Source: Streptomyces griseoincarnatus
GTDB lineage: Bacteria; Actinomycetota; Actinomycetes; Streptomycetales; Streptomycetaceae
NCBI GenBank assembly: GCA_014649575.1
Contig: BMTH01000009.1
Span: forward strand, 186,001 to 250,000
Reading direction: 5' to 3'
Length of the DNA stretch: 64,000 nt
Both the position numbers and the translations under genes were made by a program. Each line of letters begins with the position of its first letter. Position 1 is the stretch's first letter. Below, piece after piece: positions 14,876-23,958 of the stretch. The notes below the pieces were generated by a model. It was given only the letters and a program-made list of their open reading frames with translations. It was not told the DNA's origin and searched no databases.

Positions 14876-15916
14876 TCAGCTCCCGCCGTACAGCTGCCCG
14901 TACGACGGCCACGCACCGCCAGGACCGTCCACCGGGGTGGCGGCCCGCACCGCGCGGACGATCGCCCGGGTCACCAGGTCCGCGCCCGCCGCGAGCACCT
15001 CGTTCAGGGCGAGCGGGTCCTTCGCGTCCAGCGGGCGTGTGCCGGTGGCCAGGGTGAAGACGGTGTCGCCGTCGTTCAGCAGATGCACCGGGCGGACGGC
15101 GCGCGCGATGCCGTCGTGCGCGGTGCCGGCCACCTTCTGCGCCTGCGCGCGGGTCAGGTCGGCGTCGGTGGCGACCACGGCGAGGGTGGTGTTCATCGGC
15201 GGCGGGGCGTTGCGCTCGGCCGCCTCCGCCAGCCGGCGCCGTGCGGCCCGGTGCACCTCGGTGCCGGGCAGACGCGGGCGCCCGCCGAAGTAGTCCCCGT
15301 AGAGGACCCCCGTCTCCAGGTCCACCGCCGACCCGACCGCGTTGGCCACCACCAGCGCGGCCACGGTCACCCCCGACGGCAGGACCGTGCTCGCCGAGCC
15401 GACCCCGCCCTTGAGCTGGCCGACCACGGCGCCCGTCCCGGCGCCCACGCACCCCTGCGGCACCGGCGCCCCCGGACCGGTGGCCGCGGCGGCCTCGATC
15501 GCCTCGCGGCCCAGGGAGGCGTCGGGCCGGGCCCGGAAGTCACCGCCCCGGCGCAGGTCGAAGACACAGGCGGCCGGCACGACGGGCACCACGTGTGTCG
15601 GTTCGGGACCGACCCGCACCCCGCGGCCCTGCTCCTCCAGCCAGGCCATCACCCCGGACGCCGCGTCCAGGCCGAAGGCGCTGCCGCCGGTCAGGGTGAC
15701 CGCGTCCACGCGCTGGACCACGTTGCGCGGGTCCAGCGCGTCGGTCTCCTTCGTGCCGGGTCCGCCGCCGCGTACGTCCACCGCGGCGACCGCGCCGCCC
15801 TCGGGGGCGAGCACCACCGTGGTTCCGGTGAGCCATCCGTCGCCGGTCCGCGTCGCGTGCCCCACCCGCACGCCGGCCACATCCGTCAGAGCGTCAGCCT
15901 TCATGGAGGCAGTCAT
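14876..15916 (-). CDS. P1 (DmpA-like) family peptidase
   Basis: A 346-aa Ntn-type aminopeptidase. Hallmarks: LTDVAGVRVGHAT at the N-terminus, TLTGGSAFGLDAASGVM, VVPAACVFDL, GAGTGAVVGQLKGGVGSAS, and the autocleavage region PPPMNTTLAVVATDADLT, where a Thr/Ser becomes the nucleophile of the small subunit. Members act on N-terminal D- or L-amino acids or beta-amino acids. Two ATGs (15916 and 15904) are possible; the first gives MTASMKAD. Divergent from a small gene starting at 15948, with only 31 bp between. Confidence 0.9.
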   Translation of the reverse strand: MTASMKADALTDVAGVRVGHATRTGDGWLTGTTVVLAPEGGAVAAVDVRGGGPGTKETDALDPRNVVQRVDAVTLTGGSAFGLDAASGVMAWLEEQGRGVRVGPEPTHVVPVVPAACVFDLRRGGDFRARPDASLGREAIEAAAATGPGAPVPQGCVGAGTGAVVGQLKGGVGSASTVLPSGVTVAALVVANAVGSAVDLETGVLYGDYFGGRPRLPGTEVHRAARRRLAEAAERNAPPPMNTTLAVVATDADLTRAQAQKVAGTAHDGIARAVRPVHLLNDGDTVFTLATGTRPLDAKDPLALNEVLAAGADLVTRAIVRAVRAATPVDGPGGAWPSYGQLYGGS

Positions 15917-15935
15917 GCCCCCGCGGCCCCGGCCG

Positions 15936-15941
15936 TACCCT
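15936..15941 (+). promoter_or_regulatory. Putative -10 hexamer, leaderless small gene
   Basis: TACCCT with 6 nt to the ATG at 15948, and no ribosome binding site. Confidence 0.45.
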
Positions 15942-15947
15942 GTAAGC

Positions 15948-16121
15948 ATGAGTACCGTCCCCGAGCCGCCGCGCGAGCCGAAGCCCGCGCTGGTCTTCGA
16001 CGACCCGCTGGACCAGCCGGCCTCCGACGACACGGACCGCGGCTGGGGCGAGCGCCCGTCCGGCGACAGCGCCGCCGACCTGAAGCGTTTCCTCGACGAG
16101 AAGCCGCCCCACCACATCTGA
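15948..16121 (+). CDS. Conserved small hypothetical protein (57 aa)
   Basis: Begins MSTVPEPPREPKPALVFDD and ends DLKRFLDEKPPHHI. It is acidic and Pro-rich, without membrane segments or Cys. It resembles short conserved proteins of streptomycetes, but I cannot name a domain. It starts 31 bp from the divergent P1 peptidase gene and converges on mscL 23 bp away. Confidence 0.65.
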   Translation: MSTVPEPPREPKPALVFDDPLDQPASDDTDRGWGERPSGDSAADLKRFLDEKPPHHI

Positions 16122-16144
16122 CCGGGCGGCTGGGTCCCCTACTG

Positions 16145-16654
16145 CTACCGCCCGTCGCCCGTCTGTCCGCCGTCGTCCGTCCGCAGGCTCCTGCCCCCGC
16201 CCTGCGCACGCTCGGCCAGCAGCGCGTCCCGGATCTCCTTGAGGACCTCCAGCTCGGTCACCTCGACGACCTCGTGGGCCCCTTCCTTCGCCTTCCGACG
16301 CGCCTCCAGGCGGGCCAGGTACTTCGCCATGGGCAGCACCATCAGGAAGTAGACGACGGCCGCCGTGATCACGAACTGCAGCGTCGCGCCGAGCACCGAG
16401 CCCCACAGGATCCGCACCCCCGTAGCCGCGTCCCCGGTGCCCTCGCAGGGGCCCTTCAGGCAAGACGTGTAGCTGTCGAGGTTCTGGGTGCCGAACGCGC
16501 CCACCAGCGGATTGATGATCCCTTCCACGACCGAGTTGACGATGTGGGTGAAAGCGGCACCGATGACGACCGCCACCGCCAGATCGACGACGTTCCCGCG
16601 CATCAGGAAGGCCTTGAAGCCCTGCCACAGGCTCGTCTTCTCCTGGTCGCTCAC
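16145..16654 (-). CDS. mscL: Large-conductance mechanosensitive channel MscL
   Basis: A 169-aa inner-membrane channel that opens on hypo-osmotic shock. The N-terminal helix and TM1 are typical (LWQGFKAFLMRGNVVDLAVAVVIGAAFTHIVNSVV), followed by a periplasmic loop containing two Cys (SCLKGPCEG), TM2 (LQFVITAAVVYFLMVLPM) and a charged cytoplasmic coil (LEARRKAKEG...EVLKEIRDALLAE). The C-terminal tail is longer than in E. coli, as in other actinomycetes. Confidence 0.96.
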   Translation of the reverse strand: MSDQEKTSLWQGFKAFLMRGNVVDLAVAVVIGAAFTHIVNSVVEGIINPLVGAFGTQNLDSYTSCLKGPCEGTGDAATGVRILWGSVLGATLQFVITAAVVYFLMVLPMAKYLARLEARRKAKEGAHEVVEVTELEVLKEIRDALLAERAQGGGRSLRTDDGGQTGDGR

Positions 16655-16995
16655 TCCGGGGCCTCATTTCTCGTGCGTAGGGTGCGGAAGAAGGCGCTCC
16701 GCAACTTACGTCACCACCGAGGCGACGTGTCCAGTCGTGTCGGACAGCGGGACAGGGGGGCGGAGCCACCGGCGTGCGCGGGGCGGCGCGCAACGGGTCG
16801 CGTCCTCTCCCCCACGCACCCCTGAAGTACCGTTTGACCAGGAACAATTCATGCCGGGGCGCACTTCGTCAGAAACTTCTCGTGTGTTCCGCTCGTCGTT
16901 CGGGCATACGTTTTCTCGGTTCCCGGACACGACGTCCGACCGAGGGGCTACGGTATGCACCCACAAGGTGACATGCAGCAACGCCGGGAGAAACC
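16655..16995. other. Intergenic region without a gene
   Basis: 341 bp between divergent mscL and the next gene. It must hold both promoters. The stretch 16880-16950 is relatively AT-rich. No convincing ORF, RNA structure or repeat was found. Confidence 0.6.
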
Positions 16996-17742
16996 TTGAG
17001 CGTTCCGTACGAGACGGCAGCGTGCGAACCACCTGACTCGTCCGACTCACCGGAGGAGCATCTCGCGCGCCTCCTGGGCCGCGCCCTGAACTCCTTCGAG
17101 CTGCCGGACGAGACGATCCGCCGGCTGGACTGCGCGCTGGCGCACGACGGTTCCCTGCATTCGGCACACCACAGCGCGGGTCTGCACCGGGAGACGTACC
17201 GGCACACGTGGCTGCTGGCAGACGGTTCGGCGCTGACGCTGTGGGAGCTGGTCCACAACACCGCGCCGGGCAGCGAGCCGCAGCACGAGGTGTACGTGGA
17301 CGAGGAGGAACTGCGGACGGCGACCGCGCGGCTGTCGCTGCCGCCGGAGGCCCCCGATTTCGAACTGCCGGTGACGGAAACCGCGTTCACGCTGCCCGCG
17401 GTGCGCCATGTGTACCTCCCGGACGACTCCCCCGATCACGCCCGGCGTTTACTGCGCCGGGCGGAGAACGCGGACCGGCCGGACGCGGAGACGGCGGCGC
17501 TGCTGTCGACGGCGTGCGCGCATCGCATCACGCAGGCGTTCGGCCGTCCTTCGCGGGCGGGCCGAGCGCCCCTGTGCTTCTCGCTGTACGAGCACGCGTT
17601 CCTGCTGGGTGACGGCGGTGAGGTCTCGCTGTGGGAGGTCGAGCACACGGTGACGCCGGACGGGCGGCACATGTGCGAGGTGTACGCGAGTGAGGACGCC
17701 GCGCGGCGGGCGATGGAGCGCCGGGCCGCGCAGGGCCGCTGA
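16996..17742 (+). CDS. DUF6227-type conserved Streptomyces protein
   Basis: A 248-aa soluble protein built from two similar halves: each has a SLHSAHHSAG- or RAGRAPLCF-type strand followed by a ...LLADGSALTLWELVHN / FLLGDGGEVSLWEVEHT segment and an acidic EVYVDEEEL / EVYASEDAA end. The internal duplication is visible directly. The start is the TTG at 16996, 5 nt after GGGAG. I recall this family as DUF6227, common in streptomycetes; function is unknown. Confidence 0.7.
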   Translation: MSVPYETAACEPPDSSDSPEEHLARLLGRALNSFELPDETIRRLDCALAHDGSLHSAHHSAGLHRETYRHTWLLADGSALTLWELVHNTAPGSEPQHEVYVDEEELRTATARLSLPPEAPDFELPVTETAFTLPAVRHVYLPDDSPDHARRLLRRAENADRPDAETAALLSTACAHRITQAFGRPSRAGRAPLCFSLYEHAFLLGDGGEVSLWEVEHTVTPDGRHMCEVYASEDAARRAMERRAAQGR

Positions 17743-17746
17743 ACGA

Positions 17747-17762
17747 ACCCCTCAGCGGGGTG
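17747..17762. terminator. Short hairpin between convergent genes
   Basis: ACCCC/GGGGT arms around TCAGC lie in the 30-bp gap between two convergent genes. Short stem, so only moderately convincing. Confidence 0.4.
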
Positions 17763-17772
17763 CGGGGCAGGC

Positions 17773-18066
17773 CTAGTCCCCTTCGGAGAGGCGCCGCACG
17801 AGGACGGCGAACGCGTCACGCTCGGCCTCGGTGAGGCGCACGGTCTCCGCGCTCGGGCCTGTGGCCCGCTGACGCGGGATGGTAGGGGAGCCGTGGTGGG
17901 TGTGGGCGTGCGCCGGGACGGACGCCGCCCCGGCGTGGTGGCGCGCGCGCCTGCGGAGGCGTACGCGGCGCCGGAGGGCGTCGGCCAGACCGGCCGCGCA
18001 GGCCACAACCACCAGAGTGAGGACGGTGGCACCCGTCGTCCGCGAGAGGGTCTCGTGCTCAGCCAT
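17773..18066 (-). CDS. Small membrane protein (97 aa)
   Basis: Starts MAEHETLSRTTGATVLTLVVVACAAG, with one transmembrane helix (about residues 12-30), then an Arg-rich cytoplasmic segment and an acidic end VRLTEAERDAFAVLVRRLSEGD. I do not recognise a family. It ends 31 bp from the convergent DUF6227 gene and is followed upstream by fruA with a separate promoter region. Confidence 0.6.
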   Translation of the reverse strand: MAEHETLSRTTGATVLTLVVVACAAGLADALRRRVRLRRRARHHAGAASVPAHAHTHHGSPTIPRQRATGPSAETVRLTEAERDAFAVLVRRLSEGD

Positions 18067-18175
18067 GCCGCCCAGTACACACCACGGTCCGGGGAGTTGT
18101 ACCCCGGACCGTGACGATCGTGATCTATATCGCACTAGGCATGAACTGCCCACACACCCCCAAACGGACGCATCG

Positions 18176-20365
18176 TCACACCGTTCGCGCGGCGACCGTC
18201 TCCTTGCGCGTTCCCGCGCCCCCGGCCGCCGGCGCGAGGGCGGTGTCCTCGCCCGTCGCCGGACCTGCCGGACCGGCGGACCGGCGCAGGCCCTTGAGGA
18301 CGATCACGAGGGCCGTGGTGACGCCCACGCCGGCGGCGATGGCGACGAGGTAGAGCAGCGGGTTGCCGATGAGGGGCACCACGAAGATGCCGCCGTGGGG
18401 TGCGCGCAGGGTGGCGCCGAACGCCATGGACAGGGCGCCGGTGACCGCGCCGCCGGCCATCGAGGCGGGGATGACGCGGAGCGGGTCGGCGGCGGCGAAG
18501 GGGATGGCGCCCTCGGAGATGAAGGAGGCGCCGAGGACCCAGGCGGCCTTGCCGTTCTCGCGTTCGGCGCGGTTGAAGAGCCGGCCGCGCACGGTGGTGG
18601 CGAGGGCCATCGCGAGGGGCGGGACCATGCCGGCCGCCATGACGGCGGCCATGACCTTCATCGCGGAGTCGCTGGGGTTCGCGACGGCGATGCCGGCGGT
18701 GGCGAAGGTGTAGGCGACCTTGTTGACGGGACCGCCGAGGTCGAAGCACATCATCAGGCCGAGCAGGGCGCCCAGCAGGACGGCGTTGGCGCCGGTGAGG
18801 CCGCCCAGCCAGTCGGTCATGCCCTTCTGGGCCTCGGCGATGGGCTTGCCGATGACGACGAACATCAGGAAGCCGACGACCGCCGAGGAGATCAGCGGGA
18901 TCACCACGACCGGCATGATGCCGCGCAGCGCCGCCGGGATGTTCACCTTCTGGATGGCGAGCACCACGCCGCCGGCGATCAGTCCGGCGGCGAGGCCGCC
19001 GAGGAAGCCGGCGTTGATGGTGAGGGAGATGGCGCCGCCGACGAAGCCGGGGACGAGTCCGGGCCGGTCGGCCATGCCGTAGGCGATGTATCCGGCGAGG
19101 ACGGGCACGAGGAAGCCGAAGGCGACGCCGCCGATCTGGAAGAGCAGCGCGCCCCAGCTGGCGGCCTGGGTCCACACGAAGTGGTCCATGACCGACGGGG
19201 CCTCGTTGATCTCGTAGCCGCCGATCGCGAAGCCGAGGGCGATGAGCAGTCCGCCGGCGGCGACGAACGGGACCATGTAGCTGACGCCCGACATCAGCCA
19301 TCGGCGCAGGCGGGTGCCGTAGCCCTCGTCGTCCGTGCCGGCGCGTTCGACGGGGGTGGACCCGGCCTGGGCGGCCTCGGTGGTCTCACCGCGTGCGGCC
19401 TTGTCGCGGACCTCGCCGATCAGGTCGGCGGGGCGGTTGATCGCGGCCTTCACACCGGTGTCGACGGTGGGCTTCCCGGCGAAGCGCTGCTTCTCCCGTA
19501 CGGGGACGTCGTGGGCGAGGATCACGCCGTCCGCGGCGGCGATGACGGCCGGGTCGAGCCGGGTGAAGCCGGCGGAGCCCTGCGTCTCGACGACGATCTC
19601 GACGCCCGTCTCGCGGCCGGCGTTCTCCAGCGACTCGGCGGCCATGTAGGTGTGGGCGATGCCGGTGGGGCAGGAGGTGACGGCGACGATCCGGAAGGGG
19701 CGGTCGCCGTCGAGGGCGGCGGGGCCCGTGGCGGCGCCGGCGGAGGCCGCCGCCGGCGCCGCCACGGAGTCGTCGGGGGCGCTGTCCGCGCCCTCGAAAG
19801 CCGCGCCCTCAGGCCCCGTGCCCTTGGCAGTCGCGTCCTCAGAAGCCCCGCCCTCGGAGGCTGCGTCCTCCGCAGCTCCGCCCTCGGAAGCCGCGTCCTC
19901 GGGAGCCCCGCCCTCGGGAGCCGTCTCCTCCCCCCGGATCAGCGCCGCCGCGTGCTCCGCGTCGGTCGCGGCGCGGAGGGCGTCGGTGAACTCGGTGTTC
20001 ATCAGGCGCCGGGCGAGGGCGGACAGCAGGGTGAGGTGGGCGTCGTCGGCGCCGGCCGGTGCGGCGATGAGGAAGATCAGGTCCGCCGGCCCGTCGGGGG
20101 CGCCGAAGTCGATGCCGGCGCCGCTGCGGCCGAAGGCGAGGGTCGGCTCGGTGACGTGGGCGCTGCGGCAGTGCGGGATGCCGATGCCGCCGTCGAGGCC
20201 GGTCGGCATCTGCGCCTCACGGGCGGCGACGTCGGCCAGGAAACCCTCCAGGTCGGTGACCCGGCCCAGGGTCACCATGCGCTCGGCGAGGGCGCGGGCC
20301 GCCGCTTCCTTGGTGTCGGCGGACAGGTCGAGGTCGACCAGGTCCGCGGTGATGGTGTCGCTCAT
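18176..20365 (-). CDS. fruA: Fructose-specific PTS transporter IIABC
   Basis: A 729-aa permease phosphorylating fructose to fructose-1-phosphate during uptake. Domains in order: IIA (about 1-150; phospho-His in GGIGIPHCRSAHV), a Glu/Ala/Gly linker (150-225) with repeats of the ASEGGAxED type, IIB (228-325; phospho-Cys in VAVTSCPTGIAHTYMAAE), and an eight- to ten-helix IIC (360-705; VPFVAAGGLLIALGFAIGG, MCFDLGGPVNKVAYTF, GASFISEGAIPFAA). It is the last gene of fruR-fruK-fruA, about 110 bp after fruK. Confidence 0.95.
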   Translation of the reverse strand: MSDTITADLVDLDLSADTKEAAARALAERMVTLGRVTDLEGFLADVAAREAQMPTGLDGGIGIPHCRSAHVTEPTLAFGRSGAGIDFGAPDGPADLIFLIAAPAGADDAHLTLLSALARRLMNTEFTDALRAATDAEHAAALIRGEETAPEGGAPEDAASEGGAAEDAASEGGASEDATAKGTGPEGAAFEGADSAPDDSVAAPAAASAGAATGPAALDGDRPFRIVAVTSCPTGIAHTYMAAESLENAGRETGVEIVVETQGSAGFTRLDPAVIAAADGVILAHDVPVREKQRFAGKPTVDTGVKAAINRPADLIGEVRDKAARGETTEAAQAGSTPVERAGTDDEGYGTRLRRWLMSGVSYMVPFVAAGGLLIALGFAIGGYEINEAPSVMDHFVWTQAASWGALLFQIGGVAFGFLVPVLAGYIAYGMADRPGLVPGFVGGAISLTINAGFLGGLAAGLIAGGVVLAIQKVNIPAALRGIMPVVVIPLISSAVVGFLMFVVIGKPIAEAQKGMTDWLGGLTGANAVLLGALLGLMMCFDLGGPVNKVAYTFATAGIAVANPSDSAMKVMAAVMAAGMVPPLAMALATTVRGRLFNRAERENGKAAWVLGASFISEGAIPFAAADPLRVIPASMAGGAVTGALSMAFGATLRAPHGGIFVVPLIGNPLLYLVAIAAGVGVTTALVIVLKGLRRSAGPAGPATGEDTALAPAAGGAGTRKETVAARTV
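19800..19930 (-). repeat. Short imperfect repeats in the fruA linker
   Basis: Units of about 18 bp encode (A/S)EGGA(A/S/P)ED. At least four imperfect copies are arranged between the IIA and IIB domains, in frame. Confidence 0.7.
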
Positions 20366-20477
20366 CGCGGGCTCCTTCGCACGCGTATCGCCCGGGTGGC
20401 CCGTAGGGCGGGGCGGGCGGGGGTGGGGACGAGAGGGGGACGGGGGAGCTCGTAGGGGAAGGGGTGCTCGGTGGGTG

Positions 20478-21425
20478 TCATCCGGCCGCTCCGTCCAGCG
20501 GTCGGTCGACGGGGATGTCGGGGGTGACGGTCACGGCGGCGGGGTCGAGGTCGCCGGGCGTCGGCATGACGCTGCCGGGGAGGCAGACGGCGGCGGCGCC
20601 GTGGGCGACGGCGGAGGCGAGCGCATCCGGTCCGCGGCCGCCGGCGACAAGGAATCCGGCGAGGGAGGCGTCGCCGGCGCCGACGTTGCTGCGGACGGCG
20701 GCGACGGGGGCGGTGCCGTACCAGGCCCCGTCGGCGTCGACGAGGAGCTGGCCGGCGGAGCCGAGGCTGGCGAGGACGGCGCGGGCGCCCGTCTCACGCA
20801 GGTCCTCGGCGGCCTTGAGGGCGTCGCCGACGGTGGTGAGGGGGCGGCCGACGGCCTCGGCGAGTTCCTCGGCGTTGGGTTTGACGACGTCGGGGTGTTC
20901 GCGGAGGGCGGCGAGCAGGGCGGGTCCCGAGGTGTCGAGGGCGATGCGCAGGCCGGCGGCGTGGACGCGGGCGACGAGTTCGGCGTACCAGGCGGGTCCG
21001 AGGCCTCGGGGGAGGCTGCCGGAGCAGACGATCCAGTCGGCGCCTGCGGCGTGGCGGCGGACGGTGTCGAGGAGGTTCTCCTGCTCGGCGGGGGTGAGGT
21101 CCGGGCCAGGTGCGTTGATCTTCGTGAGGACGCCGTCGGCCTCGGCGAGGGCGATGTTGGAGCGGGTGGCGCCGGTGACGGGGACGGGGGCGACCTCGAT
21201 GCCCTGGGCGTCGAGGAGGTCGGCGACCAGGGCGCCGGGGGCGCCGCCGAGCGGCAGGACGGCGACGGTGCGGCGGCCGGCGGCGGCGACGGCGCGGGAG
21301 ACGTTGACGCCCTTGCCGCCGGGGTCGACGCGTTCGCCGGTGGCGCGGACGACCTCGCCGCGGTCCAGGGACGGCACCTCGTAGGTGCGGTCCAGGGACG
21401 GGTTGGGGGTGACGGTGAGGATCAT
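20478..21425 (-). CDS. fruK: 1-phosphofructokinase
   Basis: A 315-aa PfkB-family kinase making fructose-1,6-bisphosphate from the fructose-1-phosphate produced by FruA. The start MILTVTPNPSLDRTYEV, the substrate motif DPGGKGVNVSRAVAAAG, WIVCSGSLPRGL and the catalytic anion hole SNVGAGDASLAGFL near the C-terminus are all present. It overlaps the fruR stop by 4 bp. Confidence 0.95.
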   Translation of the reverse strand: MILTVTPNPSLDRTYEVPSLDRGEVVRATGERVDPGGKGVNVSRAVAAAGRRTVAVLPLGGAPGALVADLLDAQGIEVAPVPVTGATRSNIALAEADGVLTKINAPGPDLTPAEQENLLDTVRRHAAGADWIVCSGSLPRGLGPAWYAELVARVHAAGLRIALDTSGPALLAALREHPDVVKPNAEELAEAVGRPLTTVGDALKAAEDLRETGARAVLASLGSAGQLLVDADGAWYGTAPVAAVRSNVGAGDASLAGFLVAGGRGPDALASAVAHGAAAVCLPGSVMPTPGDLDPAAVTVTPDIPVDRPLDGAAG

Positions 21426-22183
21426 GCGCGTACCACTTCCGTGCCGCCGGCCTCGATGGCGGCGGCGTCCTGCGGGTCGAGCCCGGTGTCGGTGATGAGG
21501 AGGTCCACGTCGTCGAGGCCGCCGAAGCGGGCGAAGTGCTCCTGGCCGTGCTTGGAGGAGTCGGCGAGCAGCACCACGCGCCGGGCGGCGGCCGTCGCGG
21601 CGCGTTTGACGGCGGCCTCGGCGAGGTCGGGGGTGGTGAGGCCGTGCTCGGCGGAGAACCCGTTGGCGGCGAGGAACAGCACGTCGGCGCGGATCTCGGC
21701 GTACGCCCTCAGCGCCCAGGCGTCGACGGCGGCGCGGGTGCGGTGCCGTACGCGTCCGCCGACGAGGTGGAGCTGGATGCCGGGGTGGTCGGCGAGGCGG
21801 GCCGCGACGGGCAGGCTGTGGGTGACGACGGTGAGGGAGAGCTCCGGGGTCAGGAAGCCGGCGAGGCGGCCGGCGGTCGACCCCGCGTCGACGATCATGG
21901 TGCCGTCGGCGGGGACCTCGGCGAGGGCGGCGCGGGCGATGCGGTCCTTCTCGTCGGCGGCGGTCGTCTCGCGTTCGGCGAGGTCGGGTTCGAAGTCGAG
22001 GCGCCCGGCGGGGATGGCGCCGCCGTGGACGCGGCGGACGAGTCCGGCGCGGTCGAGGGCCTTGAGGTCCCGGCGGATGGTCTCGGCGGTCACCTGGAAC
22101 TCCTCGGCGAGCGAGACCACGTCGACGCGTCCGCCGTCGCGGGCGAGGCGAAGGATCTCCTGCTGCCGTTCCGGTGCGTACAT
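21422..22183 (-). CDS. fruR: DeoR-family repressor of the fructose operon
   Basis: A 253-aa DeoR/GlpR-type regulator. The N-terminal winged helix (RQQEILRLARDGGRVDVVSLAEEFQVTAETIRRDLKALDRAGLVRRVHGGAI) is canonical; the C-terminal sugar-phosphate sensor has the GSTAGRLAG and VFLAANGFSAEHGLTTPDLAEAAVKRA segments. The ATG at 22183 matches the family start (MYAPERQQEIL). It most likely senses fructose-1-phosphate and controls its own operon; it is the first gene of fruRKA. Confidence 0.92.
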   Translation of the reverse strand: MYAPERQQEILRLARDGGRVDVVSLAEEFQVTAETIRRDLKALDRAGLVRRVHGGAIPAGRLDFEPDLAERETTAADEKDRIARAALAEVPADGTMIVDAGSTAGRLAGFLTPELSLTVVTHSLPVAARLADHPGIQLHLVGGRVRHRTRAAVDAWALRAYAEIRADVLFLAANGFSAEHGLTTPDLAEAAVKRAATAAARRVVLLADSSKHGQEHFARFGGLDDVDLLITDTGLDPQDAAAIEAGGTEVVRA

Positions 22184-22294
22184 GGCCGCCTGCCTCCCGG
22201 TTCCGTCCGCCCTCACCTTCGTGGGCGCGTCCGTGTCCGAACGTGTGATTTCGCTGGGAGGCTACGTCGGGATGTCCGGAAAGTAAACAGTCAC

Positions 22295-22344
22295 AGCCCG
22301 GAAATGGGCATGACCGGGCGTCCGATCATGCCCGTTTCCGGGCT
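22295..22344. terminator. Strong hairpin between an MFS gene and fruR
   Basis: Arms at 22295-22313 and 22326-22344 pair over 19 bp with one mismatch (core CCCGGAAATGGGCATGA), 12-nt loop. It lies 23 bp downstream of the MFS gene stop and 110 bp upstream of the fruR start, so it insulates the fru operon. Confidence 0.8.
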
Positions 22345-22366
22345 CTGGCACGTCAGGGCGGGCGCG

Positions 22367-23896
22367 TCAGGGCACCAGCTCCGGCTCCTTCTCCCCCGCC
22401 GCCGGCGTCTCCGCGGCGCCCGCGGCGCCCTCGACGTGCTGCGCCGGCCGCTTCGGCAGGGCGAACATCAGCAGGAAGATCGCGCCGAGCACCGCCGCCA
22501 CCCAGCCCAGGGCATGGGTGAAGCCGTCCACGAAGGCGGGGCCCACTTCGGCGGGCGCGAGCTCCTCGTCGATGACTCCGAAGAACACCACGGAGACCAG
22601 ACCGAGGCCGAGCGCGTTGCCCATCTGCTGCACGGTGTTGATGAGTCCCGACGCCGAACCGGCGTGCTCGCGCGGCACCTCGGACAGCACCGCGTCGGTC
22701 AGCGGGGCCACGACGAGGCCCATGCCGACGCCCATGACGGCCAGCGGGAGCGCCATCTGCCAGGAGGTGATGCCGAGCCCGTAGTGGTCGGCCTCCACCA
22801 GGTAGATCAGCACGCCGGCCGCCATGACCAGGGCGCCCGCCTGGAGCACCTTGCGGCCGAAGCGCGGGACGAGCTGCTGCACGGACACCCCGGCGGCCAC
22901 CGACACCGCGACGGAGAACGGCACACCCGTCAGGCCGGCGCGCAGCGCGCTCCAGCCCAGCCCTATCTGCATGTACAGCGTCCAGACCAGGAAGAACACG
23001 CCGAGTCCGACGCCGAACACCGTCTGGACGGCGATGCCCGCCGCGAAGCTCTTCACCCGGAACAGCGACAGCTCGATCAGCGGGGAGCCGTCCCGCGCGC
23101 CCTTGGCCCGCTCGTACGCCACCAGGGCCGCGAACACGACGAGCGCGCCCGCCATCGACACGTGGCCCCACACCGGCCAGCCCAGCTCGCGGCCGCGGGT
23201 GAGCGGGTAGAGCAGCATCAGCAGGGCGAGGGTGACGAGGGCGACGCCGGGCAGGTCGAGCTTCAACGCGCGGGGCGCCTTGGACTCGGTGATGAAACGG
23301 CTGCCGAGGATGAGGGCGGCGACCCCCACGGGCAGGTTGATCAGGAAGATGGGCCGCCACTCCAGGCCGAACAGGTTCCACTCCGTCAGCAGCGCGCCGA
23401 GCAGCGGTCCGGAGACCGCGCCGAGTCCGACGATCGCGCCGAACAGGCCGAACACCTTGCCTCGTTCGTGAGCGGGGAAGGTGGCGTGGACGATCGACAG
23501 CACCTGCGGCACCATCAGCGCGGCCATGGCGCCCTGGAGGATGCGGGAGGCGACCAGCATCTCGGGGTTCAGGGCGAGCCCGCACAGGGCGGAGGCGACG
23601 GTGAAGCCGCCGATGCCGACGAGGAAGACGCGCTTGCGGCCGTGGATGTCGCCGAGCCGTCCGCCGGTGACCAGCCCGGCGGCGAAGGCGAGCGCGTAGC
23701 CGGCGGTGATCCACTGGATCTGGCTGAAGGTGGCGCCCTCGTCGCGCTGGATCGACGGGACGGCGATGTTGACGATGGTGACGTCGACGAGGTCCATGAA
23801 GGCCGCGGTCATCACGATGGCCAGCGCGAACCAGCGCCGGCGGTCGCCCTGGGCGGGCTCCGGTGTCGGTGCGTGAGCGATGTCGGTGGAGTGCAT
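22367..23896 (-). CDS. MFS exporter, DHA2 (14-TMS) type
   Basis: A 509-aa drug:proton antiporter-like protein. After a 30-residue hydrophilic start the first helix carries the DHA2 signature (AAFMDLVDVTIVNIAVPSIQRD), then GRLGDIHGRKRVFLVG (motif A) and the motif C region GAIVGLGAVSGPLLGALL. The tail is cytoplasmic and Glu/Ala-rich. The ATG at 23896 is the first start in frame that is not in a family-foreign extension. Divergent from a WYL regulator starting 63 bp away, which probably controls it. Confidence 0.88.
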   Translation of the reverse strand: MHSTDIAHAPTPEPAQGDRRRWFALAIVMTAAFMDLVDVTIVNIAVPSIQRDEGATFSQIQWITAGYALAFAAGLVTGGRLGDIHGRKRVFLVGIGGFTVASALCGLALNPEMLVASRILQGAMAALMVPQVLSIVHATFPAHERGKVFGLFGAIVGLGAVSGPLLGALLTEWNLFGLEWRPIFLINLPVGVAALILGSRFITESKAPRALKLDLPGVALVTLALLMLLYPLTRGRELGWPVWGHVSMAGALVVFAALVAYERAKGARDGSPLIELSLFRVKSFAAGIAVQTVFGVGLGVFFLVWTLYMQIGLGWSALRAGLTGVPFSVAVSVAAGVSVQQLVPRFGRKVLQAGALVMAAGVLIYLVEADHYGLGITSWQMALPLAVMGVGMGLVVAPLTDAVLSEVPREHAGSASGLINTVQQMGNALGLGLVSVVFFGVIDEELAPAEVGPAFVDGFTHALGWVAAVLGAIFLLMFALPKRPAQHVEGAAGAAETPAAGEKEPELVP

Positions 23897-23958
23897 GTCC
23901 GTGACGCTAGAACCCCAGTAGGTCGGATCCCGTCCTAATGGCGAGGCATCCTCGACGC